DNA of 64,000 bases from Fistulifera solaris (taxonomy: Eukaryota; Bacillariophyta; Bacillariophyceae; Naviculales; Stauroneidaceae), in contig AP026157.1 of assembly GCA_030295235.1 (NCBI GenBank), positions 406,602-470,601 on the forward strand. The letters run 5' to 3'. The notes under the pieces were generated by a model, which did not search any database, was not told the DNA's origin, and was given only the letters and a program-made list of their open reading frames with translations. Position 1 is the first letter of the stretch, and every line of letters starts with the position of its first letter. Below are positions 1-12,280 of the stretch, piece after piece. The position numbers were made by a program, and so were the translations under genes.

Positions 1-189
1 CATTGAATGAAGTAAATCACTTGAGCTCATTTCTCAAGATCCGTATCGATCAGGAGGAGGTACAGCAAAAGAAAGGGATTTACAAGAACCGAAAAGTACT
101 CGTAAACAAAGGTAGCTTCCCGTGTGAAAACATCATTTTAAATTTGTTCTCAGTACAAGTATTTATTTTTAATGCGATGTGTGCAACAG

Positions 190-720
190 GATGTTTTCAC
201 GTGACCCAAAAATTTGGGATTGTGTTGTTTTTACGTAGCCCGAAAATCTGGGAGAGTGCTGTTTTCACGTCCCCCGAAAGTCTGGGCATGTGCTGTTTTC
301 ACGTCCCCCGAAAATCTGGGCATGTCCTGTTTTCACGTGCCCCGAAAATCTGCGCATGTGCTGTTTTCACGTCCCCGAAAATCTGGGCGAGTGATGTTTT
401 CACGTCCCCCGAAAATCTGGGGGAGTGTCGTTTTCACGTCCCCCGAAAATCTGCGCATGTGCTGTTTTGACGGTCCCAGAAAATCTGGGCGAGTGCTGTT
501 TTCACGTCCCCCGAAAATCTGCGCTTGTGCTGTTTTGACGGACCCAGAAAATCTGGGGGAGTACTGTTTTGACGGACCCAGAAAATCTGGGCGAGTGCTG
601 TTTTCACTGCCCCCGGAAATCTGGGGATGTGTCGTTTTCACGTCGCCCGAAAATCTTGGCAGTGCTGGCTTCACGTCCCCCGAAAATCTGGGCGTGTAAT
701 ATTTTCACATCTTCCAAAAA
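190..720. repeat. Tandem array 1, unit about 34-35 bp, CCAGAAAATCTGG core
   Basis: About fifteen head-to-tail units of 34-35 bp. Each carries a dyad of the form CCC-N-GAAAATC-N-GGG followed by a T-rich stretch ending in TTTTCACGTC or TTTTGACGG. The units at about 470-600 carry the perfect form CCCAGAAAATCTGGG, with arms CCCAGA and TCTGGG. Units stay open in several reading frames on both strands only because the sequence is periodic; no conserved protein is recognisable. Flanks at 1-189 and 721-1208 show no gene. Confidence 0.9.
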
Positions 721-1208
721 ATCCGGGGTAGTGGTATTGTCGAACCGTTTGGTTCGTGTTTTACTCTTTTTCTTCTAATGAGCGCTCATCGGTTTGTATC
801 ATGTTGCTCGAGATGAATCTCAATGATAATTGTCTTTTCATTGCTTGTTTCGTGTTATTGGAACAAGACAACTTCTTTATGCACAAGCTGAATACGAAGT
901 ATTCATATTATTTGCGTGGAATGGATTCAGTCATGAGTCATGTGTCATGTGTCATCTACCGTTGACACAATGACTATACTGTCAATCGCACTTGTATAAC
1001 AAAAAACGTGAAAACCAATTGTTTATAGGCTTTGCTGTAGGTTACTTTTTCCTATACGGGGCTAAAAAATTATCACGCGTGAGAGAGCGGAGAAAAAACA
1101 GCCTCCGAGGCGACACATTCTGCTGCGCTCACGTCTTCTCGTTCTTTCACAACAACAAATAATGGCTTCTCATTCTCAATCTCCCGTCTTTTCCAAAATG
1201 ATGCAAAC
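721..1208. other. Intergenic, upstream of peroxidase-like gene
   Basis: No supported gene. The segment runs from the end of repeat array 1 to the ATG of the peroxidase-like gene and presumably holds its promoter and 5' leader. No motif was recognised with confidence. Confidence 0.5.
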
Positions 1209-3268
1209 ATGTTGACTTCTTCTTTGATTCTTTTGTGCTTCGTTTGCGTCCTTTTTCGTTCCTGTGACGCATTACCTGTGAAACAAGAAGATGCCGACCT
1301 TTCGAAAGAAGAGCACTGTCGCTTGTATTGCGAAGAATATAGCGCTATTTGTCCTCAAATCGATATCCAATCGAGAGCCCGCCGCAGTGAACAAGCCCAA
1401 TTGAGTCAGCCTCTTTCTTTGGAAAAGTGTGTAGCCGATTGTGTCAACAAAGCGAAATTCCGCTTCAACGGCACGCCGCAAGATTTCATGAATCGGAATA
1501 CCATTCAATGTCGACGCAATCATTTGCATATGCAATTACAAGAACAGAATTTAGCCACCAGTGATCATTGTTTACACGCCATGTTTGCGGGAAAAGAACG
1601 ATGCAACTCCATTTTGCCTTCGACCGTGTATTATTACGGACTCATGCGTGTGGGGAAACTCTATTTTGAGGATCCGTATTATGAACCGAAAACAACACTG
1701 CTGTTGAGTTACGGATTAGGATTGTATTACGAAGGAGCGATGCGGGGTCGTTTGCAAACGCGGATGCCGTATTTTGAAGTGCCCCGTCAAGGTGTGACTT
1801 GTCCAGCAGCCGCAAGAAAGTATCGGAGTGCCGATGGAACCTGCAATCATGTCACAATGCCGCGGATGGGAGCCGTGAATACACCATTGATTTCGACATT
1901 AGAACCATCACCACCTCGCACTCTACCTCCGGTGAAAGATGTGGCCGCCATACTGCGGCGGCCGGAGAATCCGTCGACGGTCGCACCGTTCAATCAAATT
2001 GCCGTGGCGTGGATCCAAATGATGACACACGATTGGTTTCAACACGATCCTACGAATCCTGACAGTAAAATGAATCGCGTGACGCATTGGTGGGATGCGT
2101 CGCAATTGTACGGAAGTACGCTTACGCAACAAAGGGCCGTCCGCGTTCCCAACACGGGAAAGTTGCGGCTCGACAAACACCAGGAACTGAATTACACGAG
2201 CACCGGCATTCCCATTACTGGATTTGCGGACAACTGGTGGGCTGGTTTGCATATGATGCATACACTCTTTGTTCGAGAACACAATTGGTTGGCGGATCAA
2301 TTCGAACTTCAATATCCGGGAGTGTATACGGCCAACGACAAATTTCAATTGACACGGTTGTGTCTGTCGGCTCTTTGGCCAAAATTCATACCATCGAATG
2401 GACCCCCACGTTGCTGGACAATCCCGTGGCAGCACTAGGACTGCATACCAACTGGCGGGGTGTCGATGCCATTTTGGAGTATGGGACACAATTTGAACTG
2501 CAATTGGCGTACCGGATTGTGGGGGGAGATCAATCGGTGCCGCATGCGGGAAATGGAACCACACGGGAGACTATGTACAATACGACCTTTGCCATGACGG
2601 AAGAGTTTGTTGCCGTGTATCGCATGCACCCTTTGCTTCCGGATGACATGGAGATTGAAGGAATAACTTTGACATTGAATGATCTATCGTTCGTGGATGC
2701 CCGCAAATTGACCAAATCCGTGAAAACAACACAAACACTGCTGCAGGCGTTTGGGACAACGCCGGCGAATACGCTGTCGCTACAAAATTATCCCCGTCAA
2801 TTGTATGGTTTGGAGAAGCCGGGAATGTCACAACCCATTAACTTGGCAGAAATCGATTTACAGCGCGATAGGGAACGAAATTTGCCGCGGTACAATGACA
2901 TGCGCCGGCAGTTACTGCTGAAACCGTACAAGCGACTCGAGGATTTGACCGACGACGAAACAGAACTCAATTTATTGAAGAGTGTGTACCAGGATATCGA
3001 CCAAGTCGATTTGATGGTAGGGTGTCTCGTGGATAAAGATCGCCCGTACGGGTTTGCTTTTGGTATTGTCCCGTTTCACGTTTTTCTGGTGATGGCTTCG
3101 CGACGCATTCTGAACGATCGGTTTTTCATGGAAGACTTCAATGCAAAGGTGTATACGGACTTTGGATACAACTACGTACAGTCAGGGTCTCTGAAGCAAG
3201 TGATGGTTCGCCATTTTCCGGAATTAAATGATCAGATACCCGACAATCCATTCATGAATTGGACTTGA
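1209..3268 (+). CDS. Secreted heme peroxidase, alpha-dioxygenase/cyclooxygenase-like, one frameshift
   Basis: Resembles the animal-type heme peroxidase superfamily, closest to alpha-dioxygenases and cyclooxygenases that oxygenate fatty acids. Residues 1-21 look like a signal peptide ending at a C-D-A junction. A Cys-rich N-terminal segment (about residues 36-150) follows. The distal heme motif THDWFQHD places a His near residue 274, followed by WWDASQLYG. The conserved AKIHTIEWTP segment and the proximal motif VYRMHPLLPD lie in the second half. In VYRMH the Tyr sits three residues before the His, the spacing of the catalytic Tyr and proximal His in cyclooxygenase. The two halves are in different frames, joined near 2355-2390, where one base appears to be missing. 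No intron fits there. A pseudogene is possible, but the rest of the protein is clean. Confidence 0.82.
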
Positions 3269-4004
3269 AAAATCTTTTAGCGTTAGTGATGAGAAGTCAA
3301 GAGTGTTTAAAGTGCGCGTCTCGTTATCGAGCTCGATGAAAAGAAATCCACCTGATGCTACTGAGGTTGGTTTCGCCCCGAATCGCAACCGCAATGCCTA
3401 AATCACTGCAGCTGAGAACGCGTTCTTAACACTCATGTGAAGATGGGATTCTCGATTCTCGGAGGCCAAAATGAATATACCTGGTATGAATGCCTAATAC
3501 CACCACCAGAAACGGACTTGTCTATTGATGGTGGAGCAGTCACCCGCCGAAATGCCGACATCAAGTTACTTTATAGGATTGCTAAGGCGTTGTGATCATA
3601 CATCAGACAACGAACCCCATGTATTGACAGCATGAGTCGATGATGTGATCAAGCGTTGCTAGAAGCTAAGACATGATAATAGAAGCAACTAAAAGGGATA
3701 ATTATTAAGGAGTACTCCGTATCATTGATGGGGAGCCCCGTTTACATTTCAGTCTATAGTAATTTTGGGAAAACGTTTTGCAAGCCTTTTTTACATCACG
3801 AGTCAATGCGAGCATTGAAATAATCAAGCCAAGCAGAATTCGCTAGTAGACAAAGAACTTAGTCAGAAACTTAGCTAGATTATTAAATCTCGAACGGAAA
3901 CATAACTTTGATTCATGACTGAAATTGAATTATGATGAAAACGGACACAAATAAGCGTTGAGTTATAGTGAGTTTCGACTAAATCGCTGCATTCATCTTT
4001 CACC
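3269..4004. other. Intergenic, no gene seen
   Basis: No conserved reading frame, RNA gene or terminal repeat was recognised between the peroxidase-like gene and repeat array 2. Confidence 0.5.
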
Positions 4005-6765
4005 CCAAGAGGTTCCAGAATTTCTGGAACAACCACAAAATCTCTGTTTGACCCCAAACTTCTGGAACGCCAAACGAATCTCTATTTGAGCGAAAACACC
4101 GATTCCAGAATTTCTGGAACAGCCACAGAATCTCTGTTTGACCATAATCACCAAATCCAGAATTTCTGGAATTACCACAGAAGCTCTGTTTGACACAAAT
4201 AACCAATTCCAGAATTTCTGAAACTACCACAGAAGCTCTGTTTGACCCAAATCACAAATCACCAATTCCGGAATTTCTGGAACTACCACAGAAGCTCTGT
4301 TTGACAGAAATCATCAATTCCAGAATTTCTGGAACAACCACAGAATCTCGGTTGGACCGAAATCTACCGATTCAAGAATATCTGGAACTACCACAGAATC
4401 TCTGTTTCTGTTTGACCCAAATGGTCAATTCCAGAATTTCTGGAACTACCACAGAAGCTCTGTTTGACGCAAATGGTCGATTCCATAATTTCTGGAACTA
4501 CCACAGAAGCTCTCTTGGACCGAAATCTACCGATTCCAGAATATCTGGAATTACCACAGAAGCTCTGTTGGACCTAATTCACCGATTCCAAAATATCTGA
4601 ACAACCACAGAAGCTCTGTTTGACCCAAATCATCGATTCCAGAATATCTGGAACTACCCCAGAAGCTCTGTTTGACCGAAATCATCGAATTTAGAGTTTC
4701 TGGAATTACCACAGAAGCTCTTTTTGACCCAAATCACGTATCCAGAATATCTGGAACTACCACCGAATCTCTGTTGGACCGAAATCACTGATGATTCCAA
4801 GATATCTGGAACTACCACAGAAGCTCTGTTTGACCCAAATCACCAATTCCAGAATTTCTGGAACTACCACAGAAGCTCTGTTTGACCCAAATCACCAATT
4901 CCAGAATTTCTGGAATTACCACAGAAGCTCTGTTTGACCATAATCACCTAATCCAGAATTTCTGGAATTACCACAGAAGCTCTGTTTGACCCAAATCATC
5001 GATTCCAGAATTTCTGGAATTACCACAGAATCTCTGTTGGACCGAAATCACCGATTCCAGAATATCTGGAACTACCACAGAAGCTCTGTTTGACCGAAAT
5101 TGAATTTCTGGAATTACCATAGAAGCTCTGTTTGACACAAATAACCTATTCCAGAATTTCTGGAAATACCACAGAAGCTCTGTTTGACCCAAATCATCGA
5201 TTCCAGAATTTTTGGAATTACCACAGAATCTCTGTTGGACCGAAATCACCACTTCCAGAATTTCTGCAATTACCACAGAAGCTTTGTTTGACTCAAAAAT
5301 TACTTATTCTCTTCCAGAATTTCTGGAACTACCACAGAAGCTCTGTTTGACAGAAATCATCAATTCCAGAATTTCTGGAATTACCACAGAATCTCTGTTT
5401 GACCGAAATTAGCTATTCCAGAATATCTGGAACTACCACAGAAGCTCTGTTTGACCCAAATCACAAATCACCAATTCCGGAATTTCTGGAACTATCACAG
5501 AAGCTCTGTTTGACACAAATAACCTATTCCAGAATTTCTGGAAATACCACAGAAGCTCTGTTTGACCATAATCACCTAATCCAGAATTTCTGAAATTACC
5601 ACAGAAGCTCTGTTTGACCCAAATCATCGATTCCAGAATTTCTGCAATTACCACAGAAGCTTTGTTTGACTCAAAAATAACTTTTTCTCTTCCAGAATTT
5701 CTGGAACTACCACAGAAGCTCTGTTTGACAGAAATCAGCAATTCCAGAATTTCTGGAACTACCACAGAAGCTCTGTTTGACCCAAATCACAAATCACCAA
5801 TTCCGGAATTTCTGGAACTATCACAGAAGCTCTGTTTGACACAAATAACCTATTCCAGAATTTCTGGAAATACCACAGAAGCTCTGTTTGACCCAAATCA
5901 TCGATTCCAGAATTTCTGGAATTACCACAGAATCTCTGTTTGACCGAAATCACCGATTCCAGAATATCTGGAACTACCACAGAAGCTCTGTTCGACCCAA
6001 ATTGAATTTCTGGAACTACCACAGAAGCTCTGTTGGACCGAAATCACCTCTTCCAGAATTTCTGAGATTACCACAGAAGCTCTGTTTGACTCAAAAATTA
6101 CTCATTCTCTTCCAGAATTTCTGAAATTACCACAGAAGCTCTGTTTGACCCAAATCACAAATCACCAATTCCGGAATTTCTGGAATTACCATAGAAGCTC
6201 TGTTTCACACAAATAACCTATTCCAGAATTTCTGGAAATACCACAGAAGCTCTGTTTGACCCAAATCATCGATTCCAGAATTTCTGGAATTACCACAGAA
6301 TCTCTGTTGGACCGAAATCACCTCTTCCAGAATTTCTGAAATTACCACAGAAGCTTTGTTTGACTCAAAAATTACTTATTCTCTTCCAGAATTTCTGGAA
6401 CTACCACAGAAGCTCTGTTTGACAGAAATCATCAATTCCAGAATTTCTGGAATTACCACAGAATCTCTGTTTGACCGAAATCACCGATTCCAGAATATCT
6501 GGAACTACCACAGAAGCTCTGTTTGACTCAAATCACAAATCACCAATTCCGGAATTTCTGGAACTATCACAGAAGCTCTGTTTGACACAAATAACCTATT
6601 CCAGAATTTCTGGAAATACCACAGAAGCTCTGTTTGACCCAAATCATCGATTCCAGAATTTCTGGAATTACCACAGAATCTCTGTTGGACCGAAATCACC
6701 TCTTCCAGAATTTCTGAAATTACCACAGAAGCTCTGTTTGACTCAAAAATTACTTATTGTTTCGC
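4005..6765. repeat. Tandem array 2, unit about 45-52 bp, TTCCAGAATTTCTGGAA dyad
   Basis: More than fifty units. Each has the dyad TTCCAGAATTTCTGGAA (8-bp arms, 1-base centre), then a second short dyad ACAGAAGCTCTGT (arms ACAGA/TCTGT), then a variable linker such as TTGACCCAAATCA. Variants such as CCAGAATATCTGG keep the arms. Blocks of several units recur: the variant with linker ACACAAATAACC appears at about 5130, 5510, 5840, 6205 and 6585, giving a higher-order period of roughly 330-380 bp. Periodic open frames across the array look like by-products, since both strands are open and no family is recognisable. Confidence 0.95.
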
Positions 6766-6789
6766 ATCTTTTGGAACGATTAACCGCAG

Positions 6790-6851
6790 GTACTGTTGCA
6801 ACAACAAAATCACTTTTTTTTCTTGTTTTTAGCAATTACATGGCATCATGA
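6790..6851 (+). promoter_or_regulatory. Candidate leader intron and 3-codon upstream ORF
   Basis: A possible small intron runs from a GTACTG donor at 6790 to a T-rich tract ending in TTTTTAG at 6832. It is followed by a three-codon upstream ORF, ATGGCATCATGA, at 6840-6851. The stop of this ORF overlaps the ATG at 6848 that opens the next gene. The overlap could couple termination to re-initiation, but this is inference. Confidence 0.3.
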
Positions 6852-7410
6852 ACGATACGAAGGATGAAATACGACGGCAGATTTTCTTTGATCCGCCGAC
6901 CATCGAGGACGCCCTCAAAAATTATACGAGTTGGTTCGTAGCACAAAATCAAGCGGCTACCCTCGAGGTTCTTTCATTGACGCGGATGCTTTCCAAGTGC
7001 ATCAATCAGCATACTTTGGATACGAACAATAGGCAGGAAATGATTCTCGCCTCTGTTTGGAATCCTGTGCAGCAAGATGAAAGTCGAAAGGTGACGCAAA
7101 CGTTCGGGCGAGTGGCTTTACAAGCCATTTGGAAGCACTTAAATCTTGTGTCATCGCGTAGAAAATCTGAAATAAACGCCGATCCCGAAGCAGACGACGA
7201 AGATCTTGCTGACTCCTTCTTCAACTTGTTTGAATCGGCGCTTTTGCTTCGCTAGAAGAGGATTCATTCGCTCGCTTAATATGGAATACCGATCGAGGCA
7301 AGGAAGAACTCACCCGACGAGCAGCTCAAAGAAGAGCGGATGCTGCGCAACGTGAGATCGTTAGAAAGGATGAGACTCAGCGACTCTCGCATATTGAGGA
7401 AATCGATTGA
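6848..7410 (+). CDS. Hypothetical acidic protein, probable frameshift near C-terminus
   Basis: No family was recognised. The first 135 residues are soluble and mostly helical in character, with an acidic stretch DPEADDEDLADSFF near the end, and stop at 7253-7255. Shifting by one base within about 7225-7255 continues a charged, coiled-coil-like tail rich in Arg, Glu, Ala and Gln (for example RRAAQRRADAAQ) to a TGA at 7408-7410. The tail has the look of genuine coding sequence, so one missing base is likely. The gene starts 80 bp after repeat array 2 and converges with the PH/RelA-like gene, whose end is only 60 bp downstream. Confidence 0.5.
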
Positions 7411-7469
7411 AGACGTCGTATTTAGTTCATAAATTTCAAGTAATGATAGCTATTAAAGGCGCTTTCTGA

Positions 7470-10130
7470 TCATACTTCCGACACATCAACCTTCTTTTCG
7501 TCCGACAATCCTTGTGCATTTTTGCCCCGAGACCCTCCATTTTGCACATCCAAAAAAGCGAATCGTTCTCGTCGGATTCTACGCCAGTGTTTCTTGCTAG
7601 CTTTTATTTCTTTTTGACGCTTCTCTTCTTCTTCCCGTTCTTTCTTATTGGGATCTACAATCAAATTAAACGCCTCCTGCGGTGCACTCATGAGCGAGTC
7701 CCATAAACTCTGACTCGCCTGTGTCTTTTCTTGATTGCGAAGGAGTTCCGCGGCTTTCACTTTGATCATAATCTCATTGGCTTCGTTGTGTTTTCCTTGT
7801 GCCTTGAGTGACTGAGTCAAGTATTTGTACAAATTCACAGTTTCGTGATGATCGGGTCCAATGTCAGGAGATTCGATTCGCAATCGAATCAGATGCTTGA
7901 AAATAAGTTCCGCCCAAACATCCAGGCCGTGCTTTAGAAAGATACCGGCTTCGGCAAAATAATCCAGGATTTGCTTTTCGTGATACCACTCCAAATTGTC
8001 CAGCGGAGTGTTCGCCACCGCTTCTTCAGCCATGACTATCAGCTCCGCCATGGTCTTGCGGTCCAGTCCATCCAAGGCATCAAATGGATCGTCAAACGTA
8101 TCTGTCTTGTACTCCAAACAGTGGCGATAATGCCGGAAACCCTCGACGCCACAAACCGTCCACATGGGCCAGATGTGGACCTGAATTTCACAAATGTGTT
8201 CTTTAATCTCCACATTGATGATACAGTCACGGTATCCGCCCGGTTTGGCGTCGTAGGCGGATTTTAATGATGACATTTTGACACGGCGGATCCAAGGGCC
8301 AAACGAATCACGTGCCAGTTCGAGCAGTGCCAAGAAACTGGGAAAATCCTTCACAACCAACAAGGCTCGACAGTAATCCGTTACTTTTAATAAATCGCCC
8401 TTGTACTTTTTCTCCGCTTTTCGAATGGCAGCATCGGCTTCTTTGATTGGTCCTACACCCACTTCTTCCATGCCCAAATTACCCGCTAATGCTTTGCAGA
8501 TTTCCACCAAAGTTGGTAGCACGGTCTCCGCTTTTTTGATCATGGAACGAGCCAAATCTGGGCTAGTCATTGTTTCATATTCCGGCAGCTTCTTTTGTGT
8601 CACTTCTTTGTCATGTTTTTCGTAGCCAGCATCTCCTGGATCATTGAGGCCCATCATACTGTTCAAATATGGATACACCGGATCGAGTTGCAATCGACGA
8701 AAGACCTCATCATACTTGTTGCGATCACGTAGTAAGCTACAAACCATGCGATAAAAGTCCCAAGAGTCTTTAATGATAGCGCGGCGCTTGGCAATGGCCT
8801 CGAGAGCTTCATCGTCGTCTTCGCCAGCATAGGCCCCGGCATGAACTCGTTGCGTCGTGTAGTAAATACCACCCGCGCCGCCACCATGTTTCTTTCCACC
8901 CGGTAGTGCCCCAGCGCGAATCAGATTGTGCGAGTAGCCTGCCAAATTAAGATACTGATCCTCAAACTCGTCTAGTTCGTCTTCATTCAGTTTTTCCTTC
9001 ATCCATTGGTTCCGTGACTGCAATGATGAACAACACGATCCAAGTGCTTGTCAGCATAGTTCTCAGAGTAGAAAATGACTATTTCTCTCTTTGATTTCAC
9101 AATACGCACCTTCGAGTTTTTATTCCTGTTCTTGGCCAACATAAGGTTCATGGCTTCCCACCACGCGGTCGCCGTGCGTTGCTCGCACGCCACCAAAGTC
9201 CCTACGCGGCCGTCCTCACCCACCACTTCGAGACCACGACGCGAACGATCCGGACTCGGCCGCGCCTGCACAATGCGCAGTTCTCGGATCAATTGGGTAC
9301 GATCCGTGCGCGTATGAGGTTCCGACATGAGACTGAGTTGCTGCGTCGATGTATCCAGACGATAAATGAGAATGCCTTCGGGGACACGATTGTACCGATT
9401 CTTTTCCGATACTCTTTTTCTTTTGTCGAATCTTTTCTCGTTTTGTTTTAGCGTGTTCCTGGCGTGCCTTTTCGGCCGCCGCTTTTTGTGCGCGATACTC
9501 GATCATGGGATCGCTTGTCGTGACGGCTCCAGTGTCAGACTGCTTTCCGCAGCAGAACCACCCTTTCTTTGTTTGGGGCGCATCGACTTGTACAACGGCG
9601 GAAGGATTGGGACGTTCCGGCGGCGTCATGCGTGCACGCATCGTGTCGGTCGTTTTAATGCTGGAATCGTCCAGAAATTCATTCAAAAGGGCCACTGACG
9701 CTTGTAATTCGATAGCATTCTGACCTTCGCCGTCTTTGGGAGGCCATGAATAAGCAGGATCGACAAAAGCCGCCTCGAGAATGGTTCCTGACGGGAAAGT
9801 GAGCGACAGAGAAGTCTCATCGGCGGCACTCTGTCGTTTTTGACCGTCCAAAACGGGTGGCGGATTGTTTCTGGTGCTTTTGGCGCTCGTTATTCTACTG
9901 GAAGTTCTCTCCAATAGATTGCTTTCTACGACCGAAATTTCATCTGCACTTTTCGTACACTCGTCATTATCTTGAGATGCAACTTGAAACACGCGAACTT
10001 GATCTGGCTCTACTTGCTGAATTTCTTCTTCGTCGTCCGACGCATCGTCGACCGATTCCTTGACAATCTTGGTCGATTTTCCGAGAAATAATTCCGTCAC
10101 CGAATCGAAAATGGAAGGTTCCGCAGCCAT
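7470..10130 (-). CDS. PH domain + RelA/SpoT-like fold protein
   Basis: Exon 1 spans 10130-9111 and exon 2 spans 9017-7470. The intron at 9018-9110 has donor GTGCGT and acceptor TTGCAG, and splices in frame. The N-terminal ~220 residues are acidic and low complexity. A basic helix then leads into a PH-like domain (ILIYRLD at the start, AWWEAMNLML in the C-terminal helix). Exon 2 carries a segment like the RelA/SpoT nucleotidyltransferase fold (DLLKVTDYCRALLVVKD, then PGGYRDCIINV and ICEIQVH), a TPR-like helical stretch and a basic tail. The usual ppGpp synthetase residues are not obvious, so it may be a non-catalytic version. A +1 shift is needed near 9385-9425, in A-rich sequence, to join the acidic part to the PH domain. 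PH domains suggest phosphoinositide or membrane binding. Confidence 0.62.
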
Positions 10131-12280
10131 CGTTTGTGTCGCTGAATTGAGTGTAAAGTAAGTGAAAGCTAAAAGAACGTATTAGCGTTGCCGCACAACC
10201 AAATGCGGAAAGCATCCATGAAGCGCAATAGGCCGATGAATGAATTGAAAAGATAGGGGCAGTCTATGTATCCGTTGGCCTTGCTAAGTAATCTCGATTA
10301 CATAGTAAAGCATTGGACGTTCAACGGTTTGTCACTTGTAAGTGAATGATGGAGTGAAGTGCCGCATGACAAAAAATACTAAGTATAAAATTAGTCACGA
10401 GTACGATTGTCGCAGCATCAATGCATTTGTCCAATGTGTTGCCGAAAATTTAGTGTGACTGAAAATCAGTCAAGGGGTTGAAAATTTAGGTTAAACATTT
10501 TCTCTCTCAATTACGCTAACAAAAAGGCCGTTTGATACTGTTTGTCATTCGTCGATCAACAAATATAGCGTACCTCACGGTCGACTCAAATATTATAAGC
10601 AACTTTGTTCCGAAAAAAAGCAATTGACGCTCACGAAATTATTAGATGTAAAGGCCCGACCTAGAATTCTAAGTTACTCTGCAATGCACGATCTACCATT
10701 CGATGTTTGCGTCAACAATCCGAACCTGATATCATTTTTCATGTGGTCTTGGGGAGCACTGTTTGACGTCTTACTCCTGCCAAGAGGCTCCTGCGCTTGT
10801 ATGCAAGGATCAAGCATCAAACACCGAGCTCTATGCAAACTAAAGAATAAGAGATTTATTAGGCTATTGATTACGGAGTCACGTATTTATCTTGTTAGTT
10901 TATCGTTTATAACACATCTTAGTCGTAGAGTGAAACGGAAAATGAAGAGGAAAATGAACGGGGCCTAAAACTAAAACACAACGTGACACGTTACTCATGT
11001 TTGAAATATTGCGGTGCTTATCTCGTACCACCTAAGATTTTCGCCCTTCTCGAATACTCCGTACTTCGTAATGAACAATGAACACCGACCGCGCTGTTCG
11101 CTCTTCCAAGAGAAAACCATCATGGTCACGATGTCGCGAAGATGATGATTTTTGATTCGCGGAAATAAGATGCGACAGAGACACGATCTGGAGTCTTTCT
11201 TGAATGCACTACACTTTCATGTCGAATCACTCGGAAGCCCGAAACCTCTAGAATCGGAAGCCAAGGTTTCATTCGTTTGTCTTTTGTTATGCTTCGCAGT
11301 CCCGCGTATAACTCGCCTTAAGAGATCGCATTTCGTGTGTCTCAGGTCCCAGGGAGGAATAGAGGGTTTGTTTCTTGCCCACGCAGTCTGTGAACAAAAT
11401 GTACATTCTACACCTCACCGAGGCTTGCACCGAGGTTCCGCTTCCGCAGACGTCTTCGCAGAAAGACTCCAAGCGGCACGACTGCAATTCACAAGATGCA
11501 TAAATGCATAAATAAAAAACGGCAGGCAATAGGCAATTAAAAATTTATGGTTTTAATCCCTCTTAGTTATGAGTTATGCAAATAAGGAGGGCCAAGACTA
11601 CGGGTGATCTTGTACAATATGCTTGAACATATCATGTGAATGTCGTGTTCCTCAAAACTAAGTCCGCACTCCGCAAAACGAAAGAAATGCCAGGTCCCAC
11701 TGGATGGTCGAAATCGACAGAATACGGAATATAATAAGTTCTCATCCAGCTTCAGTAGAGAAAGGAGAAGAAGGAATTTATCGGCGATCTCCGCGTTCAC
11801 CGATCACTGTATTCAGTATTCACTCTTCTGATCGTCAAAGCGGCCACTCTACTTTTCTCTATTGTTAAAAAATGGAAGCACCTGCGTTATGCGCTGGACT
11901 CACGATGTGTCTTGTCTACGTCGCTTGCCGTATTTGGAATCGTAGAATAACTAGCAACAACACTTGATAGTTTTAGTTATTTCTAAACTTCAGTTAGTCC
12001 GATCTCCCGTGTAGAAACATTATTGAAGTTTAGGGAAACCTGTCTTTCAGTGTCTCACTTTCCGGACCAAAAGACTAAGCCCTTTCTTCTACTGGATTCG
12101 GTTTTGGTGTTTTTGCGTTTCTGCACAGTTGACTCTTTCTGCTTCTCTACAACGACATTCCCACACGAATTCAACCAACTTTTTTCACCCGAAACATCAC
12201 ACAAAATACAAAAAATTATCAACGACTCCATTCATTTCCTTTTTTCATCAGCATACCGAAGCAAGTTGCTACAATTCAAC
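10131..12280. other. Long intergenic region
   Basis: About 2.1 kb without a supported gene. Short open frames at 10624-10968 and 11152-11511 lack recognisable domains and convincing composition. The 5' end presumably holds the promoter of the leftward PH/RelA-like gene. No RNA gene was recognised. Confidence 0.5.

Noticed and set aside
190-720. CRISPR-like appearance of regularly spaced short dyads
   Set aside because: The spacer-like parts are themselves repeated, there are no cas genes, and the window is eukaryotic (introns, telomere).
4190-6851. Long open frames on both strands of array 2
   Set aside because: They arise from a repeat unit often near 51 bp with no stops. Both strands are open, translations are just the repeat, and no family or start context supports a protein.
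6848-7410. Intron instead of frameshift joining the two parts
   Set aside because: No GT-AG pair in the 30-bp overlap restores the frame; a single missing base does.
10624-11511. Two frames of 114-119 codons as genes
   Set aside because: No recognisable domain or convincing composition; lengths are within chance expectation for this much intergenic DNA.
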